Source of the DNA: Sipunculus nudus
Lineage: Eukaryota; Annelida; Sipuncula; Golfingiida; Sipunculidae
DNA length: 64,000 nt
Reading direction: 5' to 3'
NCBI GenBank assembly: GCA_026874595.1
Contig: CM049306.1
Span: 6,590,019-6,654,018 of the forward strand
Position numbers and translations under genes: made by a program. Below, piece by piece: positions 24,901 to 39,900 of the stretch. The stretch's first letter is position 1; every line of letters starts with the position of its first letter. Below the pieces are notes generated by a model. It was not told the DNA's origin and searched no databases. It was given only the letters and a program-made list of their open reading frames with translations.

Positions 24901-27900
24901 TATTGGCCATTTACCATGATATCAATGCAAAAGGATAGGTGCTGGCATGCATTACCCTGGATGGCTTATATCACAACTCAAGTTAAGGCTTACCAGCCCA
25001 ATATAAAATCCAACCAGTTGTGTATTCACAGCCATATCTTGTTCAGGTAAACCCTTTCCATGGTAAAAACCAGGACTTTTATTTCATGGGTCTTAAAGCA
25101 GGTGTTTGTGTGCAGAATTATTTCGACATTACAAATCAACACTGATCTCTTAAACCATGTATCAAGAAACCAGTTGACAATTTTTTCTGTACTAAAGACA
25201 CAGGAACAAGGGAGGACCTAAGAAAAATTTGCTAAAAATGAATGGGGGGTCAAGCAGTGTTTAAGTAATTTATATGTAAGAATAAGAGTACATGAGGTAA
25301 AATTTCCTTGATATACCTGATACAGAATTTTAGGAATCAGGAAATTTTCTTATAGCCAGCTATTAATCTACCTTTTCTACAGTATTTACTGGTATGTGAA
25401 TTCTGGCTCACTCTGCCTTCATATCAATGAACTCTACGTAACTCCTGTCAGGGAAACATCTTAAAGCACCTCTGTGATGGATGTATAAGCTCATTTTTCT
25501 GCAAGCTGTAAGTGAACACAGCAATGTTGAGAAACAGTAAAAAATTGTAATCTAAGATAGTTGGTAGCATATATTCAGATGTTGATCAATCAATAGTTGT
25601 AATAAGCTGTTTGCAAAACTTACAAACTCAAGAGATGTCCTTGTTGAATGTATTTAGATTATCTTGGATGATATAAACAAAACAAATAGGCCTGTGTGTG
25701 GTGGGGTCAGCATTTTGTAGATTACTTTTGTAAAAGGGTCAGAGGATGATCTAGTTAATGCATGGCAGATATTAGATTAGGTTCCTTTAAATTTCTCTAT
25801 ATCTCAGCAGTGTATCAAAAGAGTGACTGAAAATGATATGACAAGCACATTTATATTTTGGTGTAGAAGTCCCAAGTAACATACTAACATAATTAACTAT
25901 ATCTGACCTTCTTGCCTGGTTTTCAGGACAGCTACCATGGCTTTGCTGGCATTTCTCATCAGACCTGTCTTGTTTTCTTCATTCTTTTCTGCAGACATTG
26001 CCTCCAGCAGAAGCAGCAACAGCTGACCAGTCAGATGAAGGCGCAACTCTGCGACCGCTGGGGAATCTGTTCTGTTCACATTCAATGCCCAATCACAACC
26101 TGAAAATTATAACACAAAATGCTCTGCTACCATCAACTGAAACCTAGTTTCCCCAGAGACTTCATCATAAAATTAATTATTTGTACATAAATTAACTCTG
26201 TTAAAAAGTTATTTTGTAAACTGAATGATAAGGAGTGACTTTTCAAATCAAGCAAATCCATCAAGCACTGTATTTGTAGTCAAGTAGAAACCAGGCCATC
26301 TCTGTATCATCATACAGTAAGGATACCTCTGACACCTCCAGCCCCTCGGTAATGGTAACCCATATCTTAGACATTGAAGAGATCCTTTTATGTGGCAAGA
26401 AGTTTTAAAGACTTGGCCATATCTTTAGTGGCACCTCCAAATACAGACACCTACAGGACCAGGGTTAATGCCCCCTGTGGAAAATACAGAAATGACCCTC
26501 ACATTAAAAAGGTTACAGACCTCCCAAAACTGCATTTCACAGGACCACCAGGAGCCATACATGCACATCAAAGGTTCCAGTTTGACAAGATCAATGTGTA
26601 GTGCCGGGGTATATCTTATATAGTGGGCATGTCTACAGACCATATGACAGTGAGTTTTACATTTGCTACATTAATTTATTTTATGAACCATACCTTCAAA
26701 AACTAAGTCAGCACCTTCAGACTGCCCCATCATCAGACAGAATCTTGGGGCAATGGTTTCCCAGGTCATGTATATATTCCAAGACACCTGTATGTGCCTA
26801 CGTTCAACCACCAGAAGAGCACCTCCAGGAAGAATCTTAGAAAAGATGGTTTATATCACTATGGCTTCAAAGCAGAGGGGTTGGGGTGTCCCCGTGCAAT
26901 GCTGAAGATACTTTATTGGAAATATCACACTACAATCATGTAATCTGGGGTATTGTTATTGTTTTTGTTCTCTTCATGAAGCATGTTTTGTTCTATTGGC
27001 ATGATTTTCGTCAGTCAGAAAAATGAGGGACACCTGCCCCCTAACCACTAAACAGGCTACCTTGGTTATGCTCATACTCCAGACATGAAGTTCATATGAA
27101 CCTACCTTCAAACACCTGAAGAGCACCTTCAGTCTGTCCCACCACTAGACAGATTTCTGCAGCCAGCAGGCTCGCCTGGGTCGTGCTTATATTCCAGACA
27201 TGAGCAGCCTTGGCATATTGGACTCCTTGCTGATGCAGCAAGAACAGCAGCTGATACCCTGTGTACCACAGACCTCGCTCCTTACAAGCAAGGAGGATGC
27301 AAAGTCCAGTGGCACCAAGATTATAATGATATGCTAATTCAAAAGTCAAAGGGCAATGTGCTGAAAACAGAGGAAAAAGAGACAATTAAGTGCTCTTGGA
27401 TATAAATCTGCAGAGGTCATGCAGTGGGCTATATACTTTAAAAAAAATACGTCAAAATGATATTAAATGACTCCGCAAGATTAAGACAATATTTCACTAA
27501 TTTATATATTATTTAACATAAGCCAGCCTTTTTTAAGTAAAGTTACTTTCATTTCCTTTTACACACATGGTTACATTGAGAGTTAAATAAATTTTGATAT
27601 TACTCCCAGTTCAGAAAACCTTAACTGTTCAGGGAAATATCTGTCAAACTGTCTGTATGACTCTTTTGCGATTATTAAATTTACCAGTAGTATTACACCT
27701 GGCTCAGTTTTTGCATTTGGTTTAATAAATACTTACAGGTACACTTAATGAATTCTCATCAACACACTATTAATTATAAGATAATGGTGCTTGGTCTTAG
27801 ACTATCCATGACAATTTTCACCTTTTTTTTTTAATTTGATCAGGTTATACCTAGACTACCATGTACTATCTAAGATTAAACCATTATACCTAGACTACCA

Positions 27901-30900
27901 TGTACTATCTAAGATTAAACCATTATACCTAGACTACCATGTACTATCTAAGATTAAACCATTATACCTAGACTACCATGTACTATCTATAAGATTAAAC
28001 CATTATACCTAGACTACCATGTACTATCTAAGATTAAACCATTATACCTAGACTACCATGTACTATCTAAGATTAAACCATTATACCTAGACTACCATGT
28101 ACTATCTATAAGATTAAACCATTATACCTAGACTACCATGTACTATCTAAGATTAAACCATTATACCTAGACTACCATGTACTATCTAAGATTAAACCAT
28201 TATACCTAGACTACCATGTACTATCTAAGATTAAACCATTATACCTAGACTACCATGTACTATCTAAGATTAAACCATTATACCTAGACTACCATGTACT
28301 ATCTAAGATTAAACCATTATACCTAGACTACCATGTACTATCTAAGATTAAACCAATATACCTAGACTACCATGTACTATCTAAGATTAAACCAATATAC
28401 CTAGACTACCATGTACTATCTAAGATTAAACCATTATACCTAGACTACCATGTACTATCTAAGATTAAACCATTATACCTAGACTACCATGTACTATCTA
28501 TAAGATTAAACCATTATACCTAGACTACCATGTACTATCTAAGATTAAACCATTATAGCTAGACTACCATGTACTATCTAAGATTAAACCATTATACCTG
28601 GATACCATGTACTATCTAAGATTAAACCATTATACCTAGACTACCATGTACTATCTAAGATTAAACCATTATACCTAGACTACCATGTACTATCTAAGAT
28701 TAAACCATTATACCTAGACTACCATGTACTATCTAAGATTAAACCATTATACCTAGACTACCATGTACTATCTAAGATTAAACCATTATACCTAGACTAC
28801 CATGTACTATCTAAGATTAAACCATTATACCTAGACTACCATGTACTATCTAAGATTAAACCATTATACCTAGACTACCATGTGCTATCTAAGATTAAAC
28901 CATTATACCTAGACTACCATGTACTATCTAAGATTAAACCATTATACCTAGACTACTATGTACTATCTAAGATTAAACCATTATACCTAGACTACCATGT
29001 ACTATCTAAGAATAAACCATTATACCTAGACTACCATGTACTATCTAAGATTAAACCATTATACCTAGACTACCATGTACTATCTAAGATTAAACCATTA
29101 TATCTAGACTACCATGTACTGTGTAAGATTAAACCAACAGCCCACCATTTTCCTTGACAGATGACAGAAAACAGCTGAACCCTTTATGGATATTTGTAAG
29201 GTTTGGCTGCTCCAGGAAGCAGGTCGCCATGAGATGAAGACAGTCAGTACTCAGCCTGTGTTTGCTGTGGTAGGAGGCAGCACTGTAAATGCTGGCCAGG
29301 CCCTCCCAGTCTTCCTGAAACCCCCGATTCTAGCAAAGGAATTAAAGACAAACATTAATATAAACTGAGTTGTACACTAACTATTTGCAAAGCTCACTTT
29401 TTTACTGTATGAAAATATATCATTATGCAGTGTTTTTGTATACATTTACATGATTCAATAAGAATCACAATGTCTCCAAGAATATATTTGTTCCATTCGG
29501 GTTTTCGTAAACTACATTTGGGTGTTTGTAACAAATGTCTGCAGCTGACATTTTAACATTATTCTGAGCTTAATCATTCCCTTTCACATTTTTATAAAGT
29601 CTATTCTGTAACCTGCAAATAGACACTATTTCAACAAACATCATTGGCATTTTCCTTACAGGCTGTGCCCTGTAAAAATTCCTGGTCATATAGGTCTTCT
29701 TAATTTCCACTGATAAATTTGTATTTCTTCCTTCAACATTTTTTCAATAAAATTCTGTTTCAATATTTTACTAAAATGCCAGCTTTAAATTTTCAAATAT
29801 AATTCTGAGGGGAAAAACCCCTATTATTAATCCATCAATTAACCTGGTACCCTTACCCTCATTTCATGGAGGATGTCTGATGGCACTGTAAGCACCTGAT
29901 TTGTTTCATCTGGAAAATTCATCTCCTCTTCCTGTTCTCCAGGAGCTGCTGCATCATCTGGTCTCCCTGGGTGATCAACAGATCTGGCCACATGCCTCAA
30001 GTCCTTCACAAATAAACAGCAAAATACAAAACATTTCAAACCCAGTAAATTGTGGTCAAAAACAGGTAACTACAGCTAAACCATGTTTTCACTTCAGTGA
30101 ACCAAACATGAATATGGGTACAGCAGGGTCTTAAAATACTTTGAAATTTTCACCTTTCCGTAGGAAAGGCATTAATACAGGTTTGCCTTTCTGCAGAAAA
30201 AAAGCCTTCCCGCTAAAGGTGCATCCTATAATTTAATAATAACCATCATATAAAATTTTCAGTCACAGCTCCCTCAGTGTAAACCTGATTCTGCCATCTT
30301 ACATGCCATTCTACATGCACACTTGCGTAAAAAAAAAAAATGAATGTTTTCAATAGTAAAAATGTTATATCAAAAACATGATTGTGCAGCGAAACAAAAC
30401 AGGAAAATATAAGAGATGAGGGCCTAAATTCCGGAGAGTATAAGAAATTATAGTTGGACCCGCATTTTATAGGAAAATAAAGGAAATATATGGAGTCGGT
30501 GGAACACATTATGTAAAATATTTGGTTTTTGTGTCGTGTGTGTTACTTCTTATCAACTATTAATGTGGAAAACATCATTCAAGGTGTTCACTTTTCCAAC
30601 GGGATGGTACAAAACTAAAAATGCCTTTCCATGCAAATGTTTGTCTGTCTGAGACAGGCAGAAAGGTGTTATTTCGAGCCCTGGGTATAGCAACAGACTT
30701 TGACACAGAAACCTTAAGTATGTTTCCACTTTACAGTTCCCATAAGTTTGTCTGACAGCTGAAGTCAACACTATCCCAGTGTATACTGAATTGGGCATGA
30801 TCACAATTGAAACTAGATATTTCTTGGCACTGCAAGTGCCATAGTATCCCCAGACAATTAATCCCCCCCCCCTTTAAGAATAGGCACCCCATCTTCAGCA

Positions 30901-33900
30901 ACAATTTATATCAGACCACACTCATAGAAAAGGTCACTCTCATAGAAAAGGTCATGACCCCAATTTCAATATAAATCATCCCCTAAGCCATGTCTATGTT
31001 TATACATAATATGAAAGAAATCTGTCCATTAGTTTTTGACTTATAATGCTCACAGTACTGTTAAGTGGCAATGATGGGGTATTAAACGGCACGAAAACAA
31101 GTAAAAGAATAACAGGTGGCGCTACCAGTTTCTGGTACATGACAAAACTATCCAAGATCTTTGGTCAAGTTGATTTTTGGACCAATAAATGCATCCCTTA
31201 TTGAGATATTAATGATTTTGTGTGATTTTCACCATATATGGTAATATTCAAGGTCAAGGCCACTCATAGGAAAGGTCATGCCCCCAATTTAAATAAACAT
31301 CATCCCATAACCCATATCTATGTATATGCATAATATAAAAGAAATCTGTCCATTAGTTTTTGACATATAATGCTCACAGTACTGTCAAGTGGCAATGATG
31401 GGGTATTAAACAGCACGAAAAACAAGTAAAAGAATAACAGGTGGCGCCACCTGTTTCCCGTACATGACAATACTATCCAAGATCTCCGGTCAAGTTGATT
31501 TTGGACCAATAACTGCATCCCTTATTGAGATATTAATGGTTATGTGTGATTTTCACCATATAAGGTAATATTCAAGCTCAAGGCCACTCTAATAGGAAAG
31601 GTCATGACCCCAATTTATAAATACATCATCCCATAACCCATGTCTATGTATATGCATAATATGAAAGAAATCTGTCCATTAGTTTTTGACTTATAATGCT
31701 GACAGTACTGTTGAGTGGCAATGATGCGGGCATTAAACAGCACAAAAACAGGTAAAAGAATAACAGGTGGCGCCACCTGTTTCCAGTACATGACATTACT
31801 ATCCAAGATCTCTGGTCAAGTTGATTTTTGGACCAATAACTGCATCCGTTATTGAGATATTAATGATTTTGTGTGATTTTCACCATATATAGCAATATTC
31901 AAGGTCAAGGCCACTCTCATAGGAAAGGTCATGACCCCAAATTTAAATAAACATCATCCCATAACCCATATCTATGTACATGCGTAATATAAAAGAAATC
32001 TTTCCATTAGTTTTTGACTTATAATGCTCACAGTACTGTCAAGTAGAAATTTTGGGGGTTATAAAAACGAAAACAAGTAAAGAATAATAGGTGGCGCCAC
32101 CAGTTTCTGGAACATGACAACCCTATCAATGATCTTCCATCAACTTGATTTTGGGATCAATCCATGCAAGATTTCTTGAGATATTTAAGAATTTGTGTGA
32201 TTTTCCACAAAATTGGACCTATTAAAGGTCAAGGACACTCTCCTAGTCAAGGTCATGACCTCATTTTATACAGGCGTCGTCCTCTCACCCATATCTATAC
32301 ATATACCAAGTTTGGTAAAGATCCGTGAAATATTTTTTGAGTTATCCACCAACAAGATTTGTAGGCAGCGGTGGCCGGCGGCGGCGGCGGGACCAGTATG
32401 AAAACATATAGTATCCCCCGACTTTGTCTGGGGATACAATAAGTATCAGTGTGAATTTAGTGCAATATAGAATATTAGCTGAATTTATAAATGTTACTCT
32501 GGCCATATTTAACAGAAGTCCACATGATTTCAAATGACATAATAATAACTTATGAGATATATTCTTGATATCAGAGGAAACAAGGATACAGAACCATATC
32601 CAGCTCAAGATGGGGAATTGTAGAGGCAAAAATTATATCCTCACAATTTACGATTTTAAATCCTTACAATTTTATGAAGGCAAGGGTTCATATATGGCAC
32701 TTTATCCATGTCTGGACCAGCTTAAACCTCTCATACTTTCTTTTTATCAATCAAATGAAGCATGTAGAAGGTATATACTTGATAAGGTAAACAATGATAT
32801 AAAGCCTACAGATATATTTCACAAGGCAAATATTTATATACATCAAAAACTACAGATATATTTCACAAGGCAATTATTCATATGAAACCTACAGATTTAT
32901 ATCACAAGGCAGATACTGATATAAAAACTACAGATACATTTCACAAGGCAAATATTAATATAAAATCTGCTACTCTATGATGAATTAAAAATATAAATGC
33001 AGAAACAATATGTTACTCGAAAAGGAAAATATGGACGACTTGAACAGAAGAAAAAAAGATAAAGTGCACCAGTGAAAAATTTACACCTGTACCTACCTCA
33101 TCTTGATGTTGACTTCCTTCCACTTCATCAAACAATGCTGACAGATTAGACATGCTGTTTTTATGTCTGTGAAAACAGAAAACAAAGATAGAACATGCAA
33201 CTTATGGGCCATGACGCTCAGCTGAATTAAAGGAGACTTGAACAGTGGGTAAAATGACTCCCAGAGTGCTCAAATAATGCATTTTGCCAATAGTCCTTAG
33301 ATATAGGTTACGGTGAAATTATTCTACATCCAGCTGCTACCATTTGTGCCCATCTGACTAATAGTGTGTTAAAATCATGTTCTTTCACACAGCTGGCAGA
33401 AAATAGGTCACAGTGACATGATTCCAGGATTCCAAGGAGATTTTTTATGGACCTCCCTGAAAGTCATGTATGCTGATTAAAGGCCATATGGATACAATAT
33501 GTGCCCCATCTGACTCACTGATCGCTTAAAAATCATGTTTTCTTCCCTTATTCACAAAATACAGGTCACCATGACCAAATTTCTGGTTACCAGGGAGATT
33601 TGCCTGAGACCTCCATGGATGTAAAGTTAAAAATTTCTAGGTCTATTGGTTACAGTTGAGTTTGTGCCCTATTAACAGCCAGACTACTTCATTTGAAGGT
33701 CTCAAACAAGGCCTACAGGCCTAATGCAAACCTAGTTTGGGAGTATGAATGGAGGTTTATTTTTAAAATTTAATATTGATCCTCTTAAGTCCTGCATATC
33801 TACCTTAGTCATTATGATTATAGCAAAATGGACGTTTCGGCCCTGCAAGTTTCAGACTAGGACATTTTAAAACTAGAATATGGGTAGTTGACAAGTGACT

Positions 33901-36900
33901 GTATGTATCCGCAAAAATCAGAGTGGGACGGGTGAAGTGAGGCATGGATTAAGTGGCAAGGGAAATAGAGTGAGGTGTGTTGCATATTAGCATGGATGTC
34001 TCCAGTGTAAACGTGAATGTAGGTGGTGCCACCTGTCATAAAATCGAGGAAACTGTCCGGGATAAATAAACCTGTAAAATTTCAGGTGGATAAGTCAAAC
34101 CACTGCTGAGATATGAGTGATTTTATCCAAAGGCAGATGAACAGATGGACGCTGTGCATAAGTAGTTGCAGATGGCGCCACCAGTTTTGCCTATGATAAA
34201 GAGCTATGTGAGATCTATACACATGCAAAATTTTGGCCCAATCGGTCAAACGGTTCCCGAGATATGAGCTTGGATGTCTGCAGAGTAAACCTGAATGTAG
34301 GTGGTGCCACCTGTCATAAAATCGAGAAAGCTGTCCAGGATGTACAAACCTGCAAAATTTCAGGTGGATAAGTCAAACCACTGCTGAGATATGAGTGATT
34401 TTATCCCAAGGCAGATGAACAGATGGACGCTGTGCATAAATGGTTGCAGGTGGCGCCACCAGTTTTGCCTATAATGAAGAGCTATGTGAGATCTATACAC
34501 ATGCAAAATTTTGGCCAAATCGGTCAAACAGTTCCTGAGATATGAGCTTGGATGTCTGCAGAGTAAACGTGAATGTAGGTGGCGTCACCTGTCACAGAAT
34601 CGAGAAAGCTGTCCAGGATGTATAAACCTGCAAAATTTCAGGTGGAAAAGTCAAACCACTGCTGAGATATGAGTGATTTTATCCTAAGGCAGATGAACAG
34701 ATGGACGCTGTGCAAAAATAGTTGCAGGTGGAGCCACCATTTTTAATGTATGTTATAAAGCTATCAAAGGGCTACATTTATGCAAACGGTCTAACGGTTC
34801 CCGAAATATGTGGGTTTATTTGTGGAAACAGACGCACAAATTAACGCTGGGCAGAGAGGAAAGGTCAGAGGTCAACCAAAAATGAGGGCGCAGCAGTTCA
34901 CATGTGACCGATCATAATTTCCGAATTTTAATAATTCTGCCCAGTGGTTATGGAGGAGTTCTCTGGAAACCTATGCAGCATGGCGGCAGTGTCGGTGTCC
35001 GACTGAAAACATAGTATCCGCTTTACTCTGTTTTGGTGGATACATGTATTGTAGCTGGCACCACCAGTCTAATACACAAGGAAGAGATATATAAATATGC
35101 CCAATGTCGGACTGATATGTCAAACCCCTCCTGTGAAATAAGCAAGGACATACACTGTGCAAAAATTATTGTAGGTGGTGCCACCAGCCTTGTACACTAT
35201 AAAGCTACCCCATATGTATAAACATGCCCAATTTTAGGCTGATGTATCAAATTCCTCTGTAGAAATAAACAGGCGCATACACTGCAAAAGTCAATGAAGT
35301 GGCACCACCTGTCTTGTAAATTAGAATACCATCAAAGACACATAGACGAGTCAAATACATCAAACTTCCCCAGAGTTTGATGCACTGGGCTGACAAGGCT
35401 TAGGTGAGTAAGGCAGCTGCCCCTGAGTGACCTGTGACAAATTGCTGCCTCAAGCTACTGCACTGAGTGAACTCTTGTTCTGCACCTGGCTAGACTGAGT
35501 GAACTTTTGACCTGTACCTAGCTGCACTGAGTGAACTCTTGACCTGTTGCATAATCTGACACAGTTGGAAGTCTGCCAAAGCTATAAATAGATTCAGGCT
35601 GAACTTTGGTGCCAAATATGATGCAGTGAGCAGTCTGCCAAAGCTATAAATAGAATGCAGCTACTGCACTGAGTGAACTCTTGACCTATACCTGGCTGCA
35701 CTTCTTCCAATCCTGGCACTGTGCCAAAACTATTTATAGAGCTGACATCATCTTGGCTAATAGCCAACATCGAGGCACTGGCAATCTGCCAATGGTAAAC
35801 CAAGTGCTGCCATCTGTACATAAAAGTGGTCCCTACTTGAAATAACTTTGAAATTTATTTTCCCAATACAAAATGCTTTTCAGTTGACTTTTTATAAAAA
35901 AGCAATCAGGAATATATGTAAAATTATTACGGATGCATACTGAATGCAAAATTAAAATACAGATATATCTCATTGATGGCAAATTCTTGAATTAAGTTGA
36001 GTAGGGATACCAATAATTTATAATCCACGTACAGTTGTCTTTATATAGCCACAGAGAACTGAATATCCATGATTGTAACATTGCCTGGTATGATGAATAA
36101 CTTAAATCATAAATCTAAATTTTTTAAAACCTTTTAAAAAACTTTCTTGTCAATATTAACCAACGATAACCTGAAATCTAAATGTCTAGTGGCATGATGT
36201 AATAGATGCTGATAAACAGGTGCCAGGCCAGATATAACAGCATAACACAGTTAACATATATTGTAAAATGACTCAATTCAATCTCCATAATTCAGCCAAA
36301 AATCATTCATCTGGAACCATTAATGACAATTGTTATAAGAATTATTGTAGGGATTATTCTTGTAAAATATTAAACAAACTGACTTCAGTGGCACCAGTCG
36401 AAAAACGTTTCGCAGGTTTATAACTCATATAGGAAGATACAGCAAACTGGCTAAGTTCAGCTTCCCATAACTCAGCCAAAAAGCACTGAACCAAAACCAT
36501 TTGAACAAACTTGAATTATCAACATCTGAGGATAATTTATGTGTAAGATTTAAGAATTTGGCCCAGTGGTTTTTGAGAAGAAGATCTTTGTAGCCACTGA
36601 GCTAAAATGGGCCGTTATGGCATAAAACTAAATTCAGTTCCCATAACTTAGCCAAAAGTCACTGGAAAGAGACCATTTGAACAAACTTCAGAAAGCACTA
36701 CCCTAGGATCATTTCTGTGCAATATTAAACATTTTGGCCATATGGTTTCAGAGAAGAAGTTTTTGTAGCCCTCAGTGTGATACAGGCACTGATGACCCCG
36801 TACAAAAAAGGCCGATGCAGGTGGCGCCACCAATACCTCAATTTCAGATATGACCTATGTGTCCAACATTGGTATAAAATTTGGTAATGATAGCTCCAGC

Positions 36901-39900
36901 CATTTCCGAGATTTAAATTTTAATATGCTTTTTTGCACAGTTAACAAGGTTCAACCTCCTGTAACTGTGCCAAAAATCTCCGAACTGAAACCACTCGAAC
37001 AAATTTGAGAAAGATTGTTCCAGGGATCATTTCTGTGAAATATTGGACACTTTGGCTGGACAGTTTCGGAGAAGAAGATTTTTAAATCTTTTTAAGCTTT
37101 TTCCCTATAAAATCTTAGAAAATACAGTTAGAAAAAAAATAAACTAAATCCGATATAGTTTTTTGGATGACTAATTATTTGCAAAAAATTTGGTGATGCT
37201 AGCTCCTGCCGTTTTTGAGATAGCTATGGTTAACGTACAGTTGACGCACAACGCACGACACACGCCGCCGCACCATCGCATAAGCTCACAGATTCGCTAA
37301 AAATACAGGTGGCGGCACCAGTCTGTAGGAACTGATGAAACACCTCATGATCAATATGCATGGGAAGTATCATGGCGATCAATGCATTAGTTATTCAGAT
37401 ACTGGAGCTTTTGTATTAAATTATTAATTACTCTGAGGGGTACTTACAAGCCATATATGGATCTAATGGATAAGAAGAGATCTAATTTCATGTTTCCAAA
37501 GAGATTTTCCATGGACCTCACTGGATGTCAATTGAGAAGATTCTAGGTTCAACAGTGACAATTTGTGCCCTGTTAACAGATGACAGCTTCATTTGAAGGT
37601 CTCAAAAATAGAGGAAAAAATGGGTACAAATTTAAAACAAGGGACCCATGGGTCACGGCGCTCAGCTGTTATGTATGATAAAACAAGGGACCCATGAGTC
37701 ACGGCTGTTATATATGATAAAAAAATATGATTTAGAAATGAGGCACATGCTTGTTTTGTGTGGAAATAAATATAAGCTGTATTATGAGTTGTGGGTGTTT
37801 AGCTTATGTATGATTTAGATAGTATCTTTGGAGACAGGGAAGAGGACTGATTTCATTTATTTTTTTTAACAAATGGAGTGCTACTGTCACACAGATTTTG
37901 ACTTGGCCATATAACTTATAAGCAGAACATATAATATAAAAGTTTAACTATTAATTAAAAATAATTACAAATTGTCCCAAATATAATTTTTATTAAAAAT
38001 AAGAGAATCGTATGATTTTTTAGAATAAAATACAACTGAAATGATTATTAAAATAATATCAAAGAATATATTCATGAATGCATTCATGAATACATTTTGA
38101 AAGTATTTGCACTGGTATTCATATACTTTCAGTTTTACCTGAATTCCCATTCTTATGCAAGTAATTTTATAATGGAGTAGATATTCATATTCGTATTCAA
38201 ATACATTTGCAAAGTATTCGCACCATGTCTGGTATTTATTCAGTTTTCACCAAACAATGATGTTGAAAATCCAGAATATACAAAATTCACACATTTAAAT
38301 AATGACCATAAGTACCTGGTTTATGGCTTTTATTCATATTAAAAAAAATAAATGTAATATATTAATTTTGGACTAATTTCACATCAATGTACACACTAGA
38401 CACAGCAGGAATCTAGATTAATATTATCAACTGCATCTTTGTCTATCATTAATTTCCTTCATATGATCCCTAATGATTAGTAATGAATAATATGATTTAA
38501 TTTTTTATCATTAAAATTGAACTGAAAATACCATAGGTGACTGCATGGTGTTATTTGGAATAATTGACATTCTATCAATCGATACAAGATTCTTATATCA
38601 TCAGTAACTGCAAGTTAATTTCCTGTTATTATCAACTAACAAATTCCTTTTCCATTTTTCTTTAATTTGTTATTAAAAACCAATAAAAATTTATTAATTT
38701 ATTGTTTATTGTTATATTGTTAGTTAAAACTACTAGATGAGTTGGGTTGGACACCTGGATCAACTGTGGCTGGCCATGACCTGCCTGGCTGCCCCAGTGT
38801 ATGCCTCGTGTACAGCGTGAATAATTTGATGAAAGGTCAACAAGGTCAACATACAGGTGACTCAAGAGGGGCTGGGGAGAGCTAAGGTCTGACATGGTCT
38901 CATAAAAACATTAATAAAAGCTACAATTTTTGGCCAATTTCTTTCAGCTTTCTAAACTAAAAAGCTGAAATCCTTATGTGTGCATGATATGAAAATTATA
39001 TCAACAGTGCTCACAGGAAACAAACGTGCCATAGTCAAAGTTTGGCAAAATTTAAGGTACTAATTTTATATTTAAGCTAATAATTTATAAAATTTGAAAA
39101 ATTCAGAACTAATTTTGGGTATTAAATTGAATCTTGATAAAATAATGTTACATCCCTGACAAAAAATCTCTAGCTTCAGCAATCCTCTTGTTAAGGGAGT
39201 AAATATATTTCTTGATTTTTTACAAAGTGCATTATGTTTGGGCCCATAACTTAAAACAACTAGAATACGGGTAGTCGACAAGCGACTACGTGTATCCGCC
39301 TAAATCAGAGTGGAACGGGTGAAGTGAGGCATGGATTGAGTGGCAAGGGAAAATTGAGTGTTGCATATTAGCATGGATGTCTGCAGCCAAATTGTGTATG
39401 TAGGTTGCCCCCCATACCACAAAATCCAGAAAGCCGTCCAAGTTGTATACATATGCAAAATTTAAGGCAGATAAGTCAAACCACTACATGTATATGAGTG
39501 ATTTTAGCCCGTGGCAGACAAACAGATCGACGCTGAGCAAAAATGGTTGCAGGTGACGCCAAAAGTTTTGCCTATGATAAAGAGCTATGTGAGAACTATA
39601 AACATGCAAAATTTTGGCCCAATCGGTCAAACAGTTCCCGAGATATGAGCTTGGATGTCTGCAGTGTAAACATGAATGTAGGTGGCGCCACCTGTCATAA
39701 AATCAGAAAAGCTATCCAGGATGTGTACGCATGCCGAATTTCAGGTGAATTAGTCAAGTCACTGCAGAGATATGAGTGATTTTAACCCAAGGCAGACGAA
39801 CAGATGGACACTGTGCAAACATGGTTGCAGGTGGTGCAACCATTTTTTGTGTATGTTATAAAGCTCTCCAAGGGCTACATTTGTGCAAAAAAATTTTCCT

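Noticed and set aside
28882-29157. 91-codon plus-strand frame of repeated LSKIKPLYLDYHV
   Set aside because: A by-product of the 39-bp minisatellite, with no start context or flanking coding sequence.
37600-37730. Two D left ends 46 bp apart read as a CRISPR-like repeat pair
   Set aside because: Only two copies, and both match the known left end of family D; a partial duplication or double insertion explains them.
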